DNA from: Paraburkholderia sp. IMGN_8
GTDB taxonomy: Bacteria > Pseudomonadota > Gammaproteobacteria > Burkholderiales > Burkholderiaceae
Length of the DNA stretch: 64,000 bases
Direction of reading: 5' to 3'
Assembly: GCF_038050405.1 (NCBI RefSeq)
Contig: NZ_CP150900.1
Coordinates: 1,674,001-1,738,000 of the forward strand
Every line of letters begins with the position of its first letter. Position 1 is the first letter of the stretch. Under the pieces are notes generated by a model. That model was not told the origin of the DNA. It was given only the letters and a program-made list of their open reading frames with translations, and searched no databases. The translations under genes and the position numbers were made by a program. This document shows, in pieces, positions 34,817 through 45,135 of this stretch.

Positions 34817-37396
34817 TCACACTGCAATCGCGCGCAGCAGCTCGGTCTCAACCTGAATTTGCAGGCGGTTGTCCGACAGACCGTGCCCATCCAGCAGGAA
34901 CACGTCTTCGACGCGTTCGCCGAGCGTATTGATCCGCGCCGAAGAGACGCCGACCCGGTGCTCGGCCAGCACGCGCGCGATCGAATAAAGAAGGCCTGGC
35001 CGGTCGTTCGCAGACACGGACAGGATGTAATATTGGCCGCGCTCGTCGGCCCGGAGATCGACGCGCGGCGTAACAGGGAAGGTCCGCGACAGCCGCGACA
35101 GACGGCCTTTCGACGGCCCCGGGAGCAGGGTGCCGTTGCCAGTCAGGCGTGCGGCCAGTTCCTGTTCTACCAGATTGGCAATATCGCGATAATGCACGTC
35201 TTCTTCGGTATGCGCGACGAGGAAATTATCGAGCGCGTACCCGTGACGGGTCGTACTGACCCGCGCATCGAGCACCGACAGGCCGTTGCGGTCGAAATAC
35301 GCACAAATGCCGGCGAACAGATCGGGCTGGTCTTTCACGTAAACCAGCACCTGGAGCGCTTCGCCGATCGGCGCCGGCCGGGCGCGCACGATTGGCGCCG
35401 TGGTTTCGACATGGCGGTACAGCACACGGGTTTGCCAGGCGATATCCGCTGCGTCGTGGCGCAGGAAATAGCCGATGTCCAGCTTGTCCCACAGCGCCGT
35501 TTGCGCACCTTCCGGCACGGTTTCGAGGCGCAGCAGCGCGAGTGCCTCTTCCTGGCGGGACTTGAGCTCCGAATGCGCGTCGGGCCGTGCGCCGCCGAGC
35601 ACCGCCAGCGTCGCTCGATAGAGATCTTCGAGCAGCTTGGCTTTCCAGGTATTCCAGACTTTCGGGCTGGTGCCGCGAATGTCGGCGACGGTCAGCAGGT
35701 AAAGCGCCGTCAGGCGCCGCTCGGTGCCGACCACTTCGGCAAACCGCTTGATTACCTCGGGGTCGCTCGTGTCCTGCTTCTGCGCGACCTGGCTCATGGT
35801 CAGATGCTGCTGGACCAGCCAGACGACCAGTTCGCCGTCATCACCTTCGATGCCGTGATTGCGGCAAAAGCGCCGCGCGTCGGCCATGCCGAGCACCGAG
35901 TGGTCGCCGCCGCGGCCCTTGGCGATATCGTGAAACAGCGCCGCCACGTACAACACCCACGGCCGGTCGAGGTTGGCGATCAACTGGCTGCAGAACGGAT
36001 ATTCGTGCGCATGCTCGGCCACCGCGAAACGGCGCAGATTGCGTAGCACCATCAGGATGTGCTGGTCGACCGTGTACACGTGATACAGGTCGTGCTGCAT
36101 CTGTCCGACGATGCGCCGGAAATTCAGCAGATAGCGCCCGAGCACGCTAGTCTGGTTCATCAGCCGTAGCGCGTGCGTGATACCTGCCGGCTGCTTGAGG
36201 ATATCCATGAACAGGCGCCGGTTTTCCGGGTCGCGCCGCCAGTGCTGATCCATCACTTCGCGGGCGTTGTAGATCGCGCGCAGCGTGCGCGCCGACAAGC
36301 CTTTCACGCCCGGCGTCTGTTCGTACAGCAGGAATGCTTCGAGAATCGCATTCGGTTCGCGTTCGAACACGTCGTCGCTGGCGATTTCCAGCATGCCTTG
36401 CTTCTCGACAAAGCGATCCGACAGCACGCGCGTAATGCCGCTCGTGCTGGGGAAGAGTTGCGCTTCGATGTTCTGGATCAGGATCGTCGCGAGCTGCGTG
36501 ACGGCTTTGGCCGACCAGTAGTAGCGGCGCATCAGCTGTTCGCTGGCGCGCTTGGTGGCGGTCGGCTTGTAGCCGAAGCTCTCGGCCACCGGCGTTTGCA
36601 GATCGAACACCAGAATGTCCTGGCGGCGGCCCGCGATCACATGCAGCCGGGCGCGCAGCGCTTTCAGGAAGCCCTCGTTGCGGCGCAGTTCGCGCGCTTC
36701 GCGCTCGGTAATCAGGCCGCGCGCTTCGAGTTCGCGCCAACTGCTGCCGAAACCGGCCGCCTGGGTGATCCACAGAATCAGTTGCAGGTCGCGCAAGCCG
36801 CCCGGGCTTTCCTTGATGTTCGGCTCGAGCGCGTACGGCGTGTCCTGAAATTTGGCGTGCCGCTGGCGCATTTCCAGCACTTTCGCCTGGAAAAATGCGC
36901 GCGGGTCGAGCGCTTCGCGGTAACGCTGCGCGAAGTCGTCGAACAGCGGGGCGCTACCGGTGATGCGCCGCGCTTCGAGCAGCGACGTGCGTACGGTGAC
37001 GTCGTTGGCGGCTTCTTCGAGGCACTGTGATACGCTGCGCACGCTGCTGCCGAGTTCCAGCCCCAGATCCCACGCGAGGCTGATGAAGCGTTCGATGCGC
37101 GCTTCGAGATGCGCGATCGGCGCGTCCGGCAGCAGCACCAGGATGTCGATGTCCGAATGCGGCGCGAGCTCGCCCCGCCCATAGCCGCCGACCGCCAGCA
37201 GCGCCAGCTCGGACGGCAGTTCGCAGGTGTTCCAGGCGGCGCGCAGGGACTCGTCGGTGGCGCGCGCGAGAGCCGCCATCAGCGCATCGACGTTGGTGGC
37301 CGTTTTGAAACGTTCCAGCAACTGGGCTTTGGCCACTTTGTAGTCCGCCTTGAGCGACGTGGCATGGGATGGGGCGACGGCTGGAACACTACTCAT
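34817..37396 (-). CDS. glnD: Bifunctional PII uridylyltransferase / uridylyl-removing enzyme GlnD
   Basis: Primary glutamine sensor of nitrogen regulation; it uridylylates PII at low glutamine and removes UMP at high glutamine. The protein has 859 residues. The nucleotidyltransferase domain has [20 protein letters not shown] (catalytic Asp pair, about 70-90). A helical linker follows, then the HD domain with [18 protein letters not shown] (about 485) and MSQVAQKQD. Two ACT domains lie at the C-terminus, with [20 protein letters not shown] and [20 protein letters not shown]. All catalytic motifs are intact. map lies 31 bp upstream on the same strand, as in many proteobacteria. Confidence 0.97.
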   Translation of the reverse strand: MSSVPAVAPSHATSLKADYKVAKAQLLERFKTATNVDALMAALARATDESLRAAWNTCELPSELALLAVGGYGRGELAPHSDIDILVLLPDAPIAHLEARIERFISLAWDLGLELGSSVRSVSQCLEEAANDVTVRTSLLEARRITGSAPLFDDFAQRYREALDPRAFFQAKVLEMRQRHAKFQDTPYALEPNIKESPGGLRDLQLILWITQAAGFGSSWRELEARGLITEREARELRRNEGFLKALRARLHVIAGRRQDILVFDLQTPVAESFGYKPTATKRASEQLMRRYYWSAKAVTQLATILIQNIEAQLFPSTSGITRVLSDRFVEKQGMLEIASDDVFEREPNAILEAFLLYEQTPGVKGLSARTLRAIYNAREVMDQHWRRDPENRRLFMDILKQPAGITHALRLMNQTSVLGRYLLNFRRIVGQMQHDLYHVYTVDQHILMVLRNLRRFAVAEHAHEYPFCSQLIANLDRPWVLYVAALFHDIAKGRGGDHSVLGMADARRFCRNHGIEGDDGELVVWLVQQHLTMSQVAQKQDTSDPEVIKRFAEVVGTERRLTALYLLTVADIRGTSPKVWNTWKAKLLEDLYRATLAVLGGARPDAHSELKSRQEEALALLRLETVPEGAQTALWDKLDIGYFLRHDAADIAWQTRVLYRHVETTAPIVRARPAPIGEALQVLVYVKDQPDLFAGICAYFDRNGLSVLDARVSTTRHGYALDNFLVAHTEEDVHYRDIANLVEQELAARLTGNGTLLPGPSKGRLSRLSRTFPVTPRVDLRADERGQYYILSVSANDRPGLLYSIARVLAEHRVGVSSARINTLGERVEDVFLLDGHGLSDNRLQIQVETELLRAIAV

Positions 37397-37427
37397 TGGC
37401 AGGCGGGCGAGTGGGGGCGCAAAGCGG

Positions 37428-38237
37428 TCAGGCCGTCGCGGCCGCGACCGGCGGACGCGCGGGTGTGCCGGCGGAGACGGTCAGCACGTCATAGCCGGTT
37501 TCCGTGACGAGAATCGTGTGTTCCCACTGCGCCGACAGGCTGCGGTCCTTGGTCTTGACGGTCCACTGGTCCGGCATGGTGCGAATGTCGCGACGGCCGG
37601 CGTTGATCATCGGCTCGATCGTGAAGATCATGCCCGTCTCCAGTTCGAGCCCCGTGCCCGGACGGCCGTAGTGCAGAATCTGCGGATCTTCGTGGAACAC
37701 CGTGCCGATGCCGTGGCCGCAGTATTCTCGCACCACGCTGTAGCCCTGCGCTTCGGCATGCTTCTGGATCGCGTAGCCGATGTCGCCCAGATGGGCGCCC
37801 GGGCGCACCTGATTGATGCCGAGCCACATGCATTCGAAGGTGGTCTGCACGAGGCGCTTGGCCATGATCGACCCTTCGCCGACGATGAACATCCGGCTGG
37901 TGTCGCCGAAATAGCCTTCTTTGATCACGGTGACGTCGATGTTCAGCGCATCGCCGTTCTTCAGCGTCTTGTCGCCCGGAATGCCGTGACAGATCACGTC
38001 GTTGACCGAGATGCAGGTCGCTTTCGGATAGGGCGGGTAGCCGGGCGGCTGGTAATTCAGCGGCGCCGGAATCGTGCCTTGTTCCTTAAGCATGTATTCG
38101 TGGCACAGCCGGTCGAGTTCCCCGGTCGTGATGCCGGCCGTGACGAACGGCGTGATGTAGTCGAGCACTTCGCTTGCGAGCTTGCAGGCGACGCGCATTT
38201 GCGCGATATCGTGTTCGTTTTTGATGGTAATAGCCAT
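37428..38237 (-). CDS. map: Methionine aminopeptidase, type I
   Basis: Removes the initiator methionine from nascent proteins. The protein has 269 residues. Metal ligands are visible in [20 protein letters not shown] (two Asp), [16 protein letters not shown] (His), [11 protein letters not shown] (Glu) and [14 protein letters not shown] (Glu). There is no N-terminal SH3-like zinc extension, so this is the plain type Ia. It is transcribed away from rpsB across a 496-bp gap and heads the map-glnD-pseudouridine synthase run. The close match around [15 protein letters not shown] confirms the family. Confidence 0.97.
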   Translation of the reverse strand: MAITIKNEHDIAQMRVACKLASEVLDYITPFVTAGITTGELDRLCHEYMLKEQGTIPAPLNYQPPGYPPYPKATCISVNDVICHGIPGDKTLKNGDALNIDVTVIKEGYFGDTSRMFIVGEGSIMAKRLVQTTFECMWLGINQVRPGAHLGDIGYAIQKHAEAQGYSVVREYCGHGIGTVFHEDPQILHYGRPGTGLELETGMIFTIEPMINAGRRDIRTMPDQWTVKTKDRSLSAQWEHTILVTETGYDVLTVSAGTPARPPVAAATA

Positions 38238-38733
38238 GAGTCGGGCCTGAAATGCGATTTATTGCGGGATTATCGCACCATATTCCGGCCGCCGCAGGCT
38301 TTTGCGATAGCGTCGGCGTGCTTTACTGCTGTGTTCCCGGCCTGTTTCTGGTGCCTCGGGTGCGGCGGCGAAGCTGGTTTGTGTGGACGCGGGCCGAAGC
38401 GGGTCTTCAATCGTGTTGGCGCCGGCGGCAATAGGACAGGCGCAACCCGGCCGCGGCAAACGGGAGCTACCGCGCGGGTTGAGTCGGCCGATAGTCACGT
38501 GCTATAATCTCTGGCTAAGTCGATCTTTGTTCTCGCTTGCAATATGTAAGCTATGCAGTGTGAGAGAAGGGGAGGCCGCTCATGGCGATAGTTGCCTGCG
38601 CCACGAGCGAAAGCAGTACCAAGGTAGCAGACTCGCAAGCCGGCGCACCCAGGGTGTCCGTCGCATTCAGCCAGGTAGGCGGATGCGGCCGATACGGCAG
38701 CCGGCTTAAGACCCAACCCTCGCGGAGAATTTC
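38238..38733 (+). promoter_or_regulatory. Divergent intergenic region with rpsB promoter and long leader
   Basis: A near-consensus promoter for rpsB lies at 38479-38508: TTGAGT, 18-bp spacer, TATAAT. The transcript would start near 38515, leaving a leader of about 220 nt. The leader is rich in short inverted segments and contains AAGGGGAGG at 38567-38575 before an ATG at 38582, whose frame runs out of phase into rpsB. S2 autoregulates rpsB through its leader in E. coli; a similar role here is inference. The map promoter should be in the left half but no clear one was seen. Confidence 0.7.
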
Positions 38734-39486
38734 ATGGCAGTTACCATGCGTCAAATGCTGGAAGCCGGTGTCCACTTCGGTCACCAAACGCGCTTCTGGA
38801 ACCCGAAGATGGCTCCCTTCATTTTCGGTCATCGCAACAAGATTCACATCATCAACCTCGAAAAGACGCTGCCGATGTACAACGACGCGCTGAAGTACGC
38901 GCGTCAACTGGCAGCGAATCGCGGCACGATCCTGTTCGTCGGCACGAAGCGTCAATCGCGCGACACGATCGCTGAAGAGGCGCAACGCGCTGGCATGCCG
39001 TACGTCAACGCACGCTGGCTCGGCGGCATGCTGACCAACTTCAAGACGCTGAAAGTATCGATCAAGCGCCTGAAGGACATGGAAGCGGCGCTGGAAGCAG
39101 GCGAAACCGAGCGCATGAGCAAGAAAGAAGCGCTGCTGTTCGAGCGCGAAATGCTCAAGCTGCAAAAATCGATCGGCGGCGTGAAGGACATGGGCGGTAT
39201 TCCGGACGCGATCTTCGTGGTCGACGTCGGCTACCACAAGATTGCCGTCACCGAAGCTAACAAGCTCGGCGTGCCGGTCATCGCCGTGGTCGACACGAAC
39301 CACTCGCCGGAAGGCATCGACTACGTGATCCCGGGTAACGACGACGCCAGCAAGGCTGTCGCTCTGTACACGGCTGGCGTGGCTGACGCGATCCTCGAAG
39401 GCCGTGCGAACGCGGTCAACGAAGTGGTGCAAGCTGCCCGTGGCGGCGACGGCGACGAGTTCGTCGAGGTCAACGGGGAAGCGTAA
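38734..39486 (+). CDS. rpsB: 30S ribosomal protein S2
   Basis: Ribosomal protein S2, 250 residues. It begins [20 protein letters not shown], with the family signature [13 protein letters not shown], the [12 protein letters not shown] region, [20 protein letters not shown] and the C-terminal [29 protein letters not shown] precedes the ATG as ribosome-binding site. It is followed by a terminator and then tsf, the usual rpsB-tsf order; the terminator suggests that tsf expression partly depends on readthrough or its own promoter. Confidence 0.98.
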   Translation: MAVTMRQMLEAGVHFGHQTRFWNPKMAPFIFGHRNKIHIINLEKTLPMYNDALKYARQLAANRGTILFVGTKRQSRDTIAEEAQRAGMPYVNARWLGGMLTNFKTLKVSIKRLKDMEAALEAGETERMSKKEALLFEREMLKLQKSIGGVKDMGGIPDAIFVVDVGYHKIAVTEANKLGVPVIAVVDTNHSPEGIDYVIPGNDDASKAVALYTAGVADAILEGRANAVNEVVQAARGGDGDEFVEVNGEA

Positions 39487-39504
39487 AGCTGCCCCGTGTC
39501 CGGC

Positions 39505-39538
39505 AAAAAAGGGGGCTTTCTACAGGCCCCCTTTTTTT
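39505..39538 (+). terminator. Rho-independent terminator between rpsB and tsf
   Basis: AAAAAA, stem GGGGGC (39511-39516), loop, GCCCCC (39526-39531), then seven T. The A-tract pairs with the T-tract, lengthening the stem. It would attenuate rpsB transcription before tsf. Confidence 0.88.
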
Positions 39539-39578
39539 AAGCCGTGACACTGTAGTGGGGTGTCGCGAACGGTGCCCG

Positions 39579-39611
39579 CAGCGTTGCTCGTAAAAAATAT
39601 GCGCAACGCTG
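39579..39611 (+). promoter_or_regulatory. Perfect 9-bp inverted repeat in the tsf leader
   Basis: CAGCGTTGC (39579-39587) and GCAACGCTG (39603-39611) enclose a 15-base A/T-rich segment including TAAAAAATAT. As RNA it would be a stem-loop about 70 nt before tsf; as DNA it could be an operator around a promoter. No U-tract follows, so it is not a terminator. Function unknown. Confidence 0.5.
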
Positions 39612-39679
39612 AAACGAATTCTTGCCGCCGGTATCGAAGTCCGGGCGGCGTGTGACAGACGGAACTCAAGGAGCAAATG

Positions 39680-40561
39680 ATGGCGGCAATTACCGCAAGC
39701 ATGGTTGCAGAACTGCGCGCGAAGACCGACGCGCCGATGATGGAATGCAAGAAGGCGCTGACGGAAGCCGACGGCGACATGGCGCGTGCCGAAGAGCTGC
39801 TGCGCGTGAAACTGGGCAACAAGGCCAGCAAGGCAGCGTCGCGCGTGACGGCTGAAGGCGTGGTCGCATCGTTCATCGGCGGCAACGCTGGTTCGCTGGT
39901 CGAACTGAACTGCGAAACCGACTTCGTTTCGAAGAACGACGACTTCCTGGCTTTCTCGAAGACGATCGCCGAACTGGTCGCTACGCAAAACCCGGCTGAT
40001 GTCGCTGCTCTGTCGGCGCTGCCGCTGGACGGCTCGACGGTCGACGCAGTGCGTCTGGCGCTGGTAGGCAAGATCGGTGAAAACCTGTCGATCCGCCGTT
40101 TCGTGCGTTTCGAAACCTCGAACAAGCTGGCAGCGTACCTGCACGGCACGCGTATCGGCGTGCTGGTCGAGTACACCGGCGCGGACGAGCAGATTGGCAA
40201 GGACGTGGCAATGCACATCGCCGCAATGAAGCCGGTCTCGCTGTCATCGGACGACGTCCCGGCGGATCTGATCGCCAAGGAACGCAGCATTGCTGAACAG
40301 AAGGCCGCCGAATCGGGCAAGCCGGCTGAAATCGTCGCCAAGATGGTCGACGGCAGCGTGCAGAAGTACCTGAAAGAAGTGTCGCTACTGAACCAGACGT
40401 TCGTTAAGAACGACAAGCAGACGATCGAACAGATGCTGAAGGCCGGCAACTCGAGCGTACAGAAGTTCGCGCTTTTCGTGGTCGGCGAAGGCATTGAGAA
40501 GAAGCAGGACGACTTCGCAGCTGAAGTGGCCGCTCAAGTCGCTGCTGCAAAGCAACAATAA
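39680..40561 (+). CDS. tsf: Elongation factor Ts
   Basis: Nucleotide-exchange factor for EF-Tu, 293 residues. The N-terminal UBA-like module [20 protein letters not shown] continues into [20 protein letters not shown]. The core shows [13 protein letters not shown] and [20 protein letters not shown], both EF-Ts hallmarks, and the C-terminal module ends with VAAAKQQ. Two adjacent ATGs exist; 39680 is preferred because AAGGAG at 39668-39673 is six bases before it, against three for 39677. pyrH follows after 206 bp. Confidence 0.97.
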   Translation: MAAITASMVAELRAKTDAPMMECKKALTEADGDMARAEELLRVKLGNKASKAASRVTAEGVVASFIGGNAGSLVELNCETDFVSKNDDFLAFSKTIAELVATQNPADVAALSALPLDGSTVDAVRLALVGKIGENLSIRRFVRFETSNKLAAYLHGTRIGVLVEYTGADEQIGKDVAMHIAAMKPVSLSSDDVPADLIAKERSIAEQKAAESGKPAEIVAKMVDGSVQKYLKEVSLLNQTFVKNDKQTIEQMLKAGNSSVQKFALFVVGEGIEKKQDDFAAEVAAQVAAAKQQ

Positions 40562-40767
40562 GCCTCACCGCAGTACCGTTGGATCCGCGGCGGAGCAAGA
40601 CTTTGCCGCGGTCGGCAGCGCCGCAAGGCTACGCGCGGGTTGACCCTCGCCGCGCAGCCGCCGCTGGCGAACCTCAGGGTTCGTCAATTTGGCGACGCTT
40701 GCCCGAATCAGCATTTCACCCCTACAGTTCCACGTTGTTGTCCTATTCTGCGCGATCGGATATCCCT

Positions 40768-41481
40768 ATGCCCACTGCCTATAAACGCGTCCTGCTCAAA
40801 CTCTCCGGCGAAGCCCTGATGGGCGACGATGCCTTCGGCATCAATCGTGCAACCATCGAACGAATGGTAGCGGACGTAGCCGAAGTGGTCCGGCTCGGCA
40901 CGCAGTTGGCCGTGGTGATCGGCGGCGGCAATATTTTCCGCGGCGTCGCGGGCGGCGCGGCCGGTATGGATCGCGCCACGGCTGACTACATGGGTATGCT
41001 GGCCACGATGATGAACGCGCTGGCGCTGCAGGACGCAATGCGCCACGCCGGCATCGAAGCGCGCGTGCAATCCGCGCTGCGCATGGACCAGGTGGTTGAG
41101 CCGTATATCCGCCCGCGCGCGATTCGCCAGCTCGAAGAAGGCAAAGTCGTGATTTTCGCGGCCGGCACCGGCAACCCGTTCTTCACCACCGACACCGCTG
41201 CCGCGCTGCGCGGCTCGGAAGTCGGCGCGGAAGTCGTGCTGAAAGCCACCAAGGTGGACGGCGTCTATTCGGCCGACCCCAAGAAGGACCCGAGCGCGAC
41301 CCGTTACACCACGATCAGCTTCGACGAAGCGATCGGCCGCAATCTGCAGGTGATGGACGCCACGGCGTTCGCGCTGTGCCGTGACCAGAAGTTGCCGATC
41401 CGGGTGTTTTCGATCGTCAAGCCGGGCGCGCTCAAGCGCATCGTACTAGGCGAGGACGAGGGCACCCTCGTCCACGTGTAA
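40768..41481 (+). CDS. pyrH: Uridylate kinase (UMP kinase)
   Basis: Hexameric UMP kinase of the amino-acid kinase fold, making UDP for RNA, DNA and sugar nucleotides. The protein has 237 residues from ATG 40768 ([20 protein letters not shown]). GGGNIFRG binds UMP phosphates; [35 protein letters not shown] and [17 protein letters not shown] are signature segments. The frame is open further upstream to 40579 but lacks homology there. It is placed between tsf and frr as in most proteobacteria. Confidence 0.97.
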   Translation: MPTAYKRVLLKLSGEALMGDDAFGINRATIERMVADVAEVVRLGTQLAVVIGGGNIFRGVAGGAAGMDRATADYMGMLATMMNALALQDAMRHAGIEARVQSALRMDQVVEPYIRPRAIRQLEEGKVVIFAAGTGNPFFTTDTAAALRGSEVGAEVVLKATKVDGVYSADPKKDPSATRYTTISFDEAIGRNLQVMDATAFALCRDQKLPIRVFSIVKPGALKRIVLGEDEGTLVHV

Positions 41482-41581
41482 ACTCTCGTTCACATAACGT
41501 GGGCTTTGACGCGAGCCCAGGTCGCCGCCTTTGGCGCGCGCTGGCCGGCTCGCTCCGTTTTGAAGGTTCGGAGGTTTAAAA

Positions 41582-42142
41582 ATGTCTGTGGCTGATATCA
41601 GGAAGGGCGCTGAACAAAAGATGCAGCGCTCGATCGACGCGTTCAAGAACGACTTGTCGAAGATCCGTACGGGCCGTGCGCACACCGGTCTACTCGATCA
41701 CATCCAGTGCGATTACTATGGTTCGCCGGTGCCGATTTCGCAGGTTGCGAACCTGACGCTGATCGACGCACGCACGATCGGCGTGCAGCCGTGGGAAAAG
41801 AAGATGGTCCAGGTCGTCGAAAAGGCGATCCGCGAGTCGGACCTCGGTCTGAATCCGGCCACCCAGGGCGACGTGATCCGCGTGCCGATGCCCGCGCTGA
41901 CCGAAGAGCGCCGCCGCGAACTGACCAAAGTGGTCAAGAGCGAAGCGGAAACGGCCAAGGTGGCAGTGCGCAATCTGCGCCGTGACGCAAACGAGCAACT
42001 GAAAAAGCTCGTGAAAGACAAAGAAATTTCAGAAGACGACGAGCGTCGTGCCGGTGACGACGTTCAGAAGCTGACGGACAAGTTCGTCGCTGAAATCGAC
42101 AAACTTGTGGTGACCAAAGAAGCCGAGATCATGACGGTCTGA
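41582..42142 (+). CDS. frr: Ribosome recycling factor
   Basis: Splits post-termination ribosomes with EF-G. The protein has 186 residues. Helix 1 has [20 protein letters not shown] and [11 protein letters not shown]. Domain II contains [20 protein letters not shown] and [20 protein letters not shown]. The C-terminal helices carry [18 protein letters not shown] and [22 protein letters not shown] sits eight bases before the ATG, a strong ribosome-binding site. It lies 100 bp after pyrH. Confidence 0.98.
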
Positions 42143-42314
42143 GGCCGCTCGGCTCCCAGGAAAACGCCGGGCCGCCCCAAGTTTTCCGCCCCGAAGGAAG
42201 TCCCCTTGGGGGATTGCCCCCTCGGGGGGCTTGGCGCGAAGCGCCAGGTTTGGGGGCACACTCAGTACTTTCAGGGTTTTCACTTCTTTATTTGCAGTCA
42301 CTGTCCCAACGGCC
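42143..42314 (+). other. frr-uppS spacer with GC-rich hairpins
   Basis: A 172-bp gap holding CCCCTTGGGGG, GCCCCCTCGGGGGGC and TGGCGCGAAGCGCCA within 42200-42250. The last is a perfect small hairpin, but none is followed by a U-tract, so they are not textbook terminators. They may act as mRNA stabilisers or be an intergenic repeat. Confidence 0.5.
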
Positions 42315-43097
42315 ATGACCTATACCAGCTCAACCGTGCGCGTGCCTGATGTCGCCGCGGTGCCGCGACATATCGCGATCATCATGGACGGCAACGGCCG
42401 TTGGGCAACCCAGCGGCGCCTGCCGCGCGTGGCCGGCCATACACGCGGCGTCGACGCGGTGCGCGCGGCCGTCGAGGCGTGCGCACGGCAAGGCGTCGAA
42501 TATCTGACGCTATTCGCGTTCAGCTCGGAAAACTGGCGCCGTCCGACCGACGAAGTGTCGTTCCTGATGCGCCTGTTCGTCACAGCGCTCGAACGCGAAA
42601 TCGGCAAACTGCACGCGAACGGCATCCGTTTGCGGGTAGTCGGCGATCTGTCGAAGTTCGACACGCGCATCCGCGATCTGATCAGGCGCGCGGAAACCAA
42701 AACCGCGCGCAATACCCGTCTCACGTTGACCATCGCCGCCAATTACGGCGGCCGCTGGGACATCATGCAGGCCACCCGCAAGCTGGCCGAGCAATCGGCG
42801 CTGGCGGGCCAGGCAGTCGAGGTCAACGAGGAATCGTTCGCCGAACACCTGTCGATGGCCTATGCGCCTGAGCCGGACCTCTTCATCCGCACCGGCGGCG
42901 AGCGCCGCGTCAGCAATTTTCTGCTGTGGCAGCTCGCATACACCGAGTTCTACTTCACCGACACCTTCTGGCCGGATTTCGACGCCGATGCCCTCGGCCA
43001 CGCGATCGCTTCGTACGCGGAGCGTGAACGCCGCTTCGGCCGCACCAGCGCTCAACTCGAGCCGCAATCGCAAAACGTCGATTCGCTTCCATGCTAA
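42315..43097 (+). CDS. uppS: Undecaprenyl diphosphate synthase (isoprenyl transferase)
   Basis: Cis-prenyltransferase that extends FPP to undecaprenyl diphosphate, the lipid carrier for peptidoglycan and O-antigen. The protein has 260 residues from ATG 42315. [16 protein letters not shown] holds the catalytic Asp, [13 protein letters not shown] follows, then [14 protein letters not shown], and the C-terminal signature [20 protein letters not shown]. The frame extends upstream to 42231 without homology. The stop lies inside the start of cdsA (7-bp overlap), so the two are coupled. Confidence 0.96.
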   Translation: MTYTSSTVRVPDVAAVPRHIAIIMDGNGRWATQRRLPRVAGHTRGVDAVRAAVEACARQGVEYLTLFAFSSENWRRPTDEVSFLMRLFVTALEREIGKLHANGIRLRVVGDLSKFDTRIRDLIRRAETKTARNTRLTLTIAANYGGRWDIMQATRKLAEQSALAGQAVEVNEESFAEHLSMAYAPEPDLFIRTGGERRVSNFLLWQLAYTEFYFTDTFWPDFDADALGHAIASYAERERRFGRTSAQLEPQSQNVDSLPC

Positions 43098-43912
43098 AAA
43101 CCCGTGTCATCACGGCGATCATCCTGCTGGCGGTGTTCTTGCCGGTCACGTTGTTCGCGCCGGTGGGCGCGTTCGGCGCGCTGATCGCTTTCGTGGTCGT
43201 GTTTGCCGCGTGGGAATGGGCCCGTCTGCTGAAGCTCGGCGGCGCGGGGCCCGTCATTTATGCGCTGATCGCCGCGGTGGCGCTGGTCGCGAGCACACGC
43301 CTCGGCACCGGCGTCGAAGAGCCGCGGCCGCTGTTTCAGGCGGCTGCCATCTTCTGGGTGATCGCAGGGCCGTTCGTGCTGCTGCGCAAGCCAGCGCTGG
43401 CGCAAGGCGCGTGGCGCACCTTTCTGTTCCTTGCCGGCATTGTGGTATTCGTCGCGTGCTGGCATGCTCTCGTCGCCGCGCGCATGAAGGGCGTGCCGTT
43501 CGTGCTGTCGTTGCTGCTATTGGTATGGCTTGCCGATATCGGCGCATACTTCTCAGGAAAAGCCTTCGGAAAACACAAGCTGGCGCCTGCCATCAGCCCG
43601 GGTAAGACTTGGGAGGGCGCGATCGGCGGCTGGCTGGTGGTGATGATCGTCGCGGCGGCGGCGGTCTTTTTGCATGCGTTCGAGCCGACCCTGTATTCTG
43701 CGCTGCTGGCGCAATTGGGCGCTGTGCGCACGCTGCTCGCACTGACCGTGCTGGTGGCATTCAGCGTGGTGGGCGACCTGTTCGAATCGATGTTGAAACG
43801 CCAGGCCGGAGTCAAGGATTCAAGCGGCCTGCTGCCGGGACACGGCGGCGTGCTCGACCGCATCGACGCATTATTGCCGGTGCTGCCGCTTGCCATGCTG
43901 TTGCTCGGCTAG
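43091..43912 (+). CDS. cdsA: Phosphatidate cytidylyltransferase
   Basis: Integral membrane enzyme forming CDP-diacylglycerol from phosphatidic acid and CTP. The protein has 273 residues with about eight hydrophobic helices. The CDP-diglyceride synthetase signature is intact: [20 protein letters not shown] followed by [11 protein letters not shown]. The segment [20 protein letters not shown] and [12 protein letters not shown] are also typical. It overlaps uppS by 7 bp and is followed after 10 bp by dxr. Confidence 0.96.
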   Translation: MLKTRVITAIILLAVFLPVTLFAPVGAFGALIAFVVVFAAWEWARLLKLGGAGPVIYALIAAVALVASTRLGTGVEEPRPLFQAAAIFWVIAGPFVLLRKPALAQGAWRTFLFLAGIVVFVACWHALVAARMKGVPFVLSLLLLVWLADIGAYFSGKAFGKHKLAPAISPGKTWEGAIGGWLVVMIVAAAAVFLHAFEPTLYSALLAQLGAVRTLLALTVLVAFSVVGDLFESMLKRQAGVKDSSGLLPGHGGVLDRIDALLPVLPLAMLLLG

Positions 43913-43922
43913 AGAAAGAGAT

Positions 43923-45128
43923 ATGCAAAAACGTCTGACATTGCTCGGTTCCACGGGCTCGATTGGAGACAGTACGCTCGACGTCGTCGCGCGTCATCCC
44001 GAGCGCTTTTCGGTTTACGCGCTCTCCGCGCATCGCAACGGCGACAAGCTCGTCGAACAATGCCTGCGCTTTCAGCCCGAGGTCGCGGTAGTCGGCGATG
44101 CCGATACTGCTGCGCGCGTCGCGGCGAAGCTGCTTGACGCGGGTTGCAAGACCGAAGTCACCTACGGGCCGCAAGCACTCGTCGACGTGTCGAAGAGCGA
44201 CGGCTGCGATACGGTGGTGGCGGCGATCGTCGGCGCGGCCGGCCTTGCGCCGAGCCTTGCCGCCGCGCGCGCCGGCAAGCGCATTCTGCTCGCCAACAAG
44301 GAAGCGCTGGTGATGTCCGGCGCGATCTTCATGGACGCGGTGCGCGATAACGGCGCGGTGCTGCTGCCGGTGGACAGCGAACACAACGCGATTTTCCAAT
44401 GCCTGCCGCGCGAAGCCGCGTTGCATGGCGGTGTGTCGAAGATCATCCTGACCGCTTCGGGCGGTCCGTTCCGCACCCGCGAACCAGCCACGCTCGCCGA
44501 CGTCACGCCGGAAGAAGCCTGCAAGCATCCGAACTGGGTCATGGGCCGCAAGATTTCGGTCGACTCAGCCACGATGATGAACAAGGGGCTCGAGGTCATC
44601 GAAGCGCACTGGCTGTTCGGCTTGCCGGGCGAGCGCATCGAGGTGCTGATCCATCCGCAGAGCGTGATTCACTCACTGGTCTCCTACGCCGACGGCTCGG
44701 TGCTCGCACAACTCGGCAACCCCGACATGCGCACGCCGATCGCGCATGCGCTGGCGTTTCCGGAGCGCGTCGATTCGGGCGTCGCGCAACTCGATCTGGC
44801 GGAGATCGCGTTGCTGTCGTTCGAAAAGCCTGACTACACGCGCTTCCCGTGTCTCGCGCTCGCCATGAAGGCGCTGGCCGAGGGTGGGGTCGCGAGCGCG
44901 GCCCTGAATGCCGCGAACGAAATCGCTGTTGAAGCCTTCCTGTCGCGTCAGATCGGTTTCATGGCGATTGCCCAGGTGGTCGACGCGGTGCTCAACGCGT
45001 TACCGAACCGTAGCGCGCACGTGCTCGAAGACGTGATCGAGGCCGACGCCGCTGCGCGTCGCGCCGCAGCCGAATTCATCGCGCGTCTGCCGGACGACGC
45101 TCGTCGAGCGGAACGCGCCGTTCAGTGA
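43923..45128 (+). CDS. dxr: 1-deoxy-D-xylulose 5-phosphate reductoisomerase
   Basis: NADPH-dependent second step of the MEP isoprenoid pathway. The protein has 401 residues from ATG 43923 ([20 protein letters not shown]). The Rossmann GSTGSIG binds [31 protein letters not shown] (metal-binding Asp/Glu), [10 protein letters not shown] and [20 protein letters not shown] are the catalytic segments. The upstream reading frame to 43890 overlaps cdsA and is not used. It supplies precursors for the neighbouring uppS. Confidence 0.97.
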   Translation: MQKRLTLLGSTGSIGDSTLDVVARHPERFSVYALSAHRNGDKLVEQCLRFQPEVAVVGDADTAARVAAKLLDAGCKTEVTYGPQALVDVSKSDGCDTVVAAIVGAAGLAPSLAAARAGKRILLANKEALVMSGAIFMDAVRDNGAVLLPVDSEHNAIFQCLPREAALHGGVSKIILTASGGPFRTREPATLADVTPEEACKHPNWVMGRKISVDSATMMNKGLEVIEAHWLFGLPGERIEVLIHPQSVIHSLVSYADGSVLAQLGNPDMRTPIAHALAFPERVDSGVAQLDLAEIALLSFEKPDYTRFPCLALAMKALAEGGVASAALNAANEIAVEAFLSRQIGFMAIAQVVDAVLNALPNRSAHVLEDVIEADAAARRAAAEFIARLPDDARRAERAVQ

Positions 45129-45135
45129 GGCGCTT

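Noticed and set aside
33578-34856. Long plus-strand frames (up to 406 codons) rich in Ala/Arg/Thr opposite the pseudouridine synthase
   Set aside because: They mirror the minisatellite on the other strand; repeated Arg-rich strings are the reverse reading of the [11 protein letters not shown] units.
42180-42260. Intrinsic terminator between frr and uppS
   Set aside because: Hairpins are GC-rich but none is followed by a U-tract.
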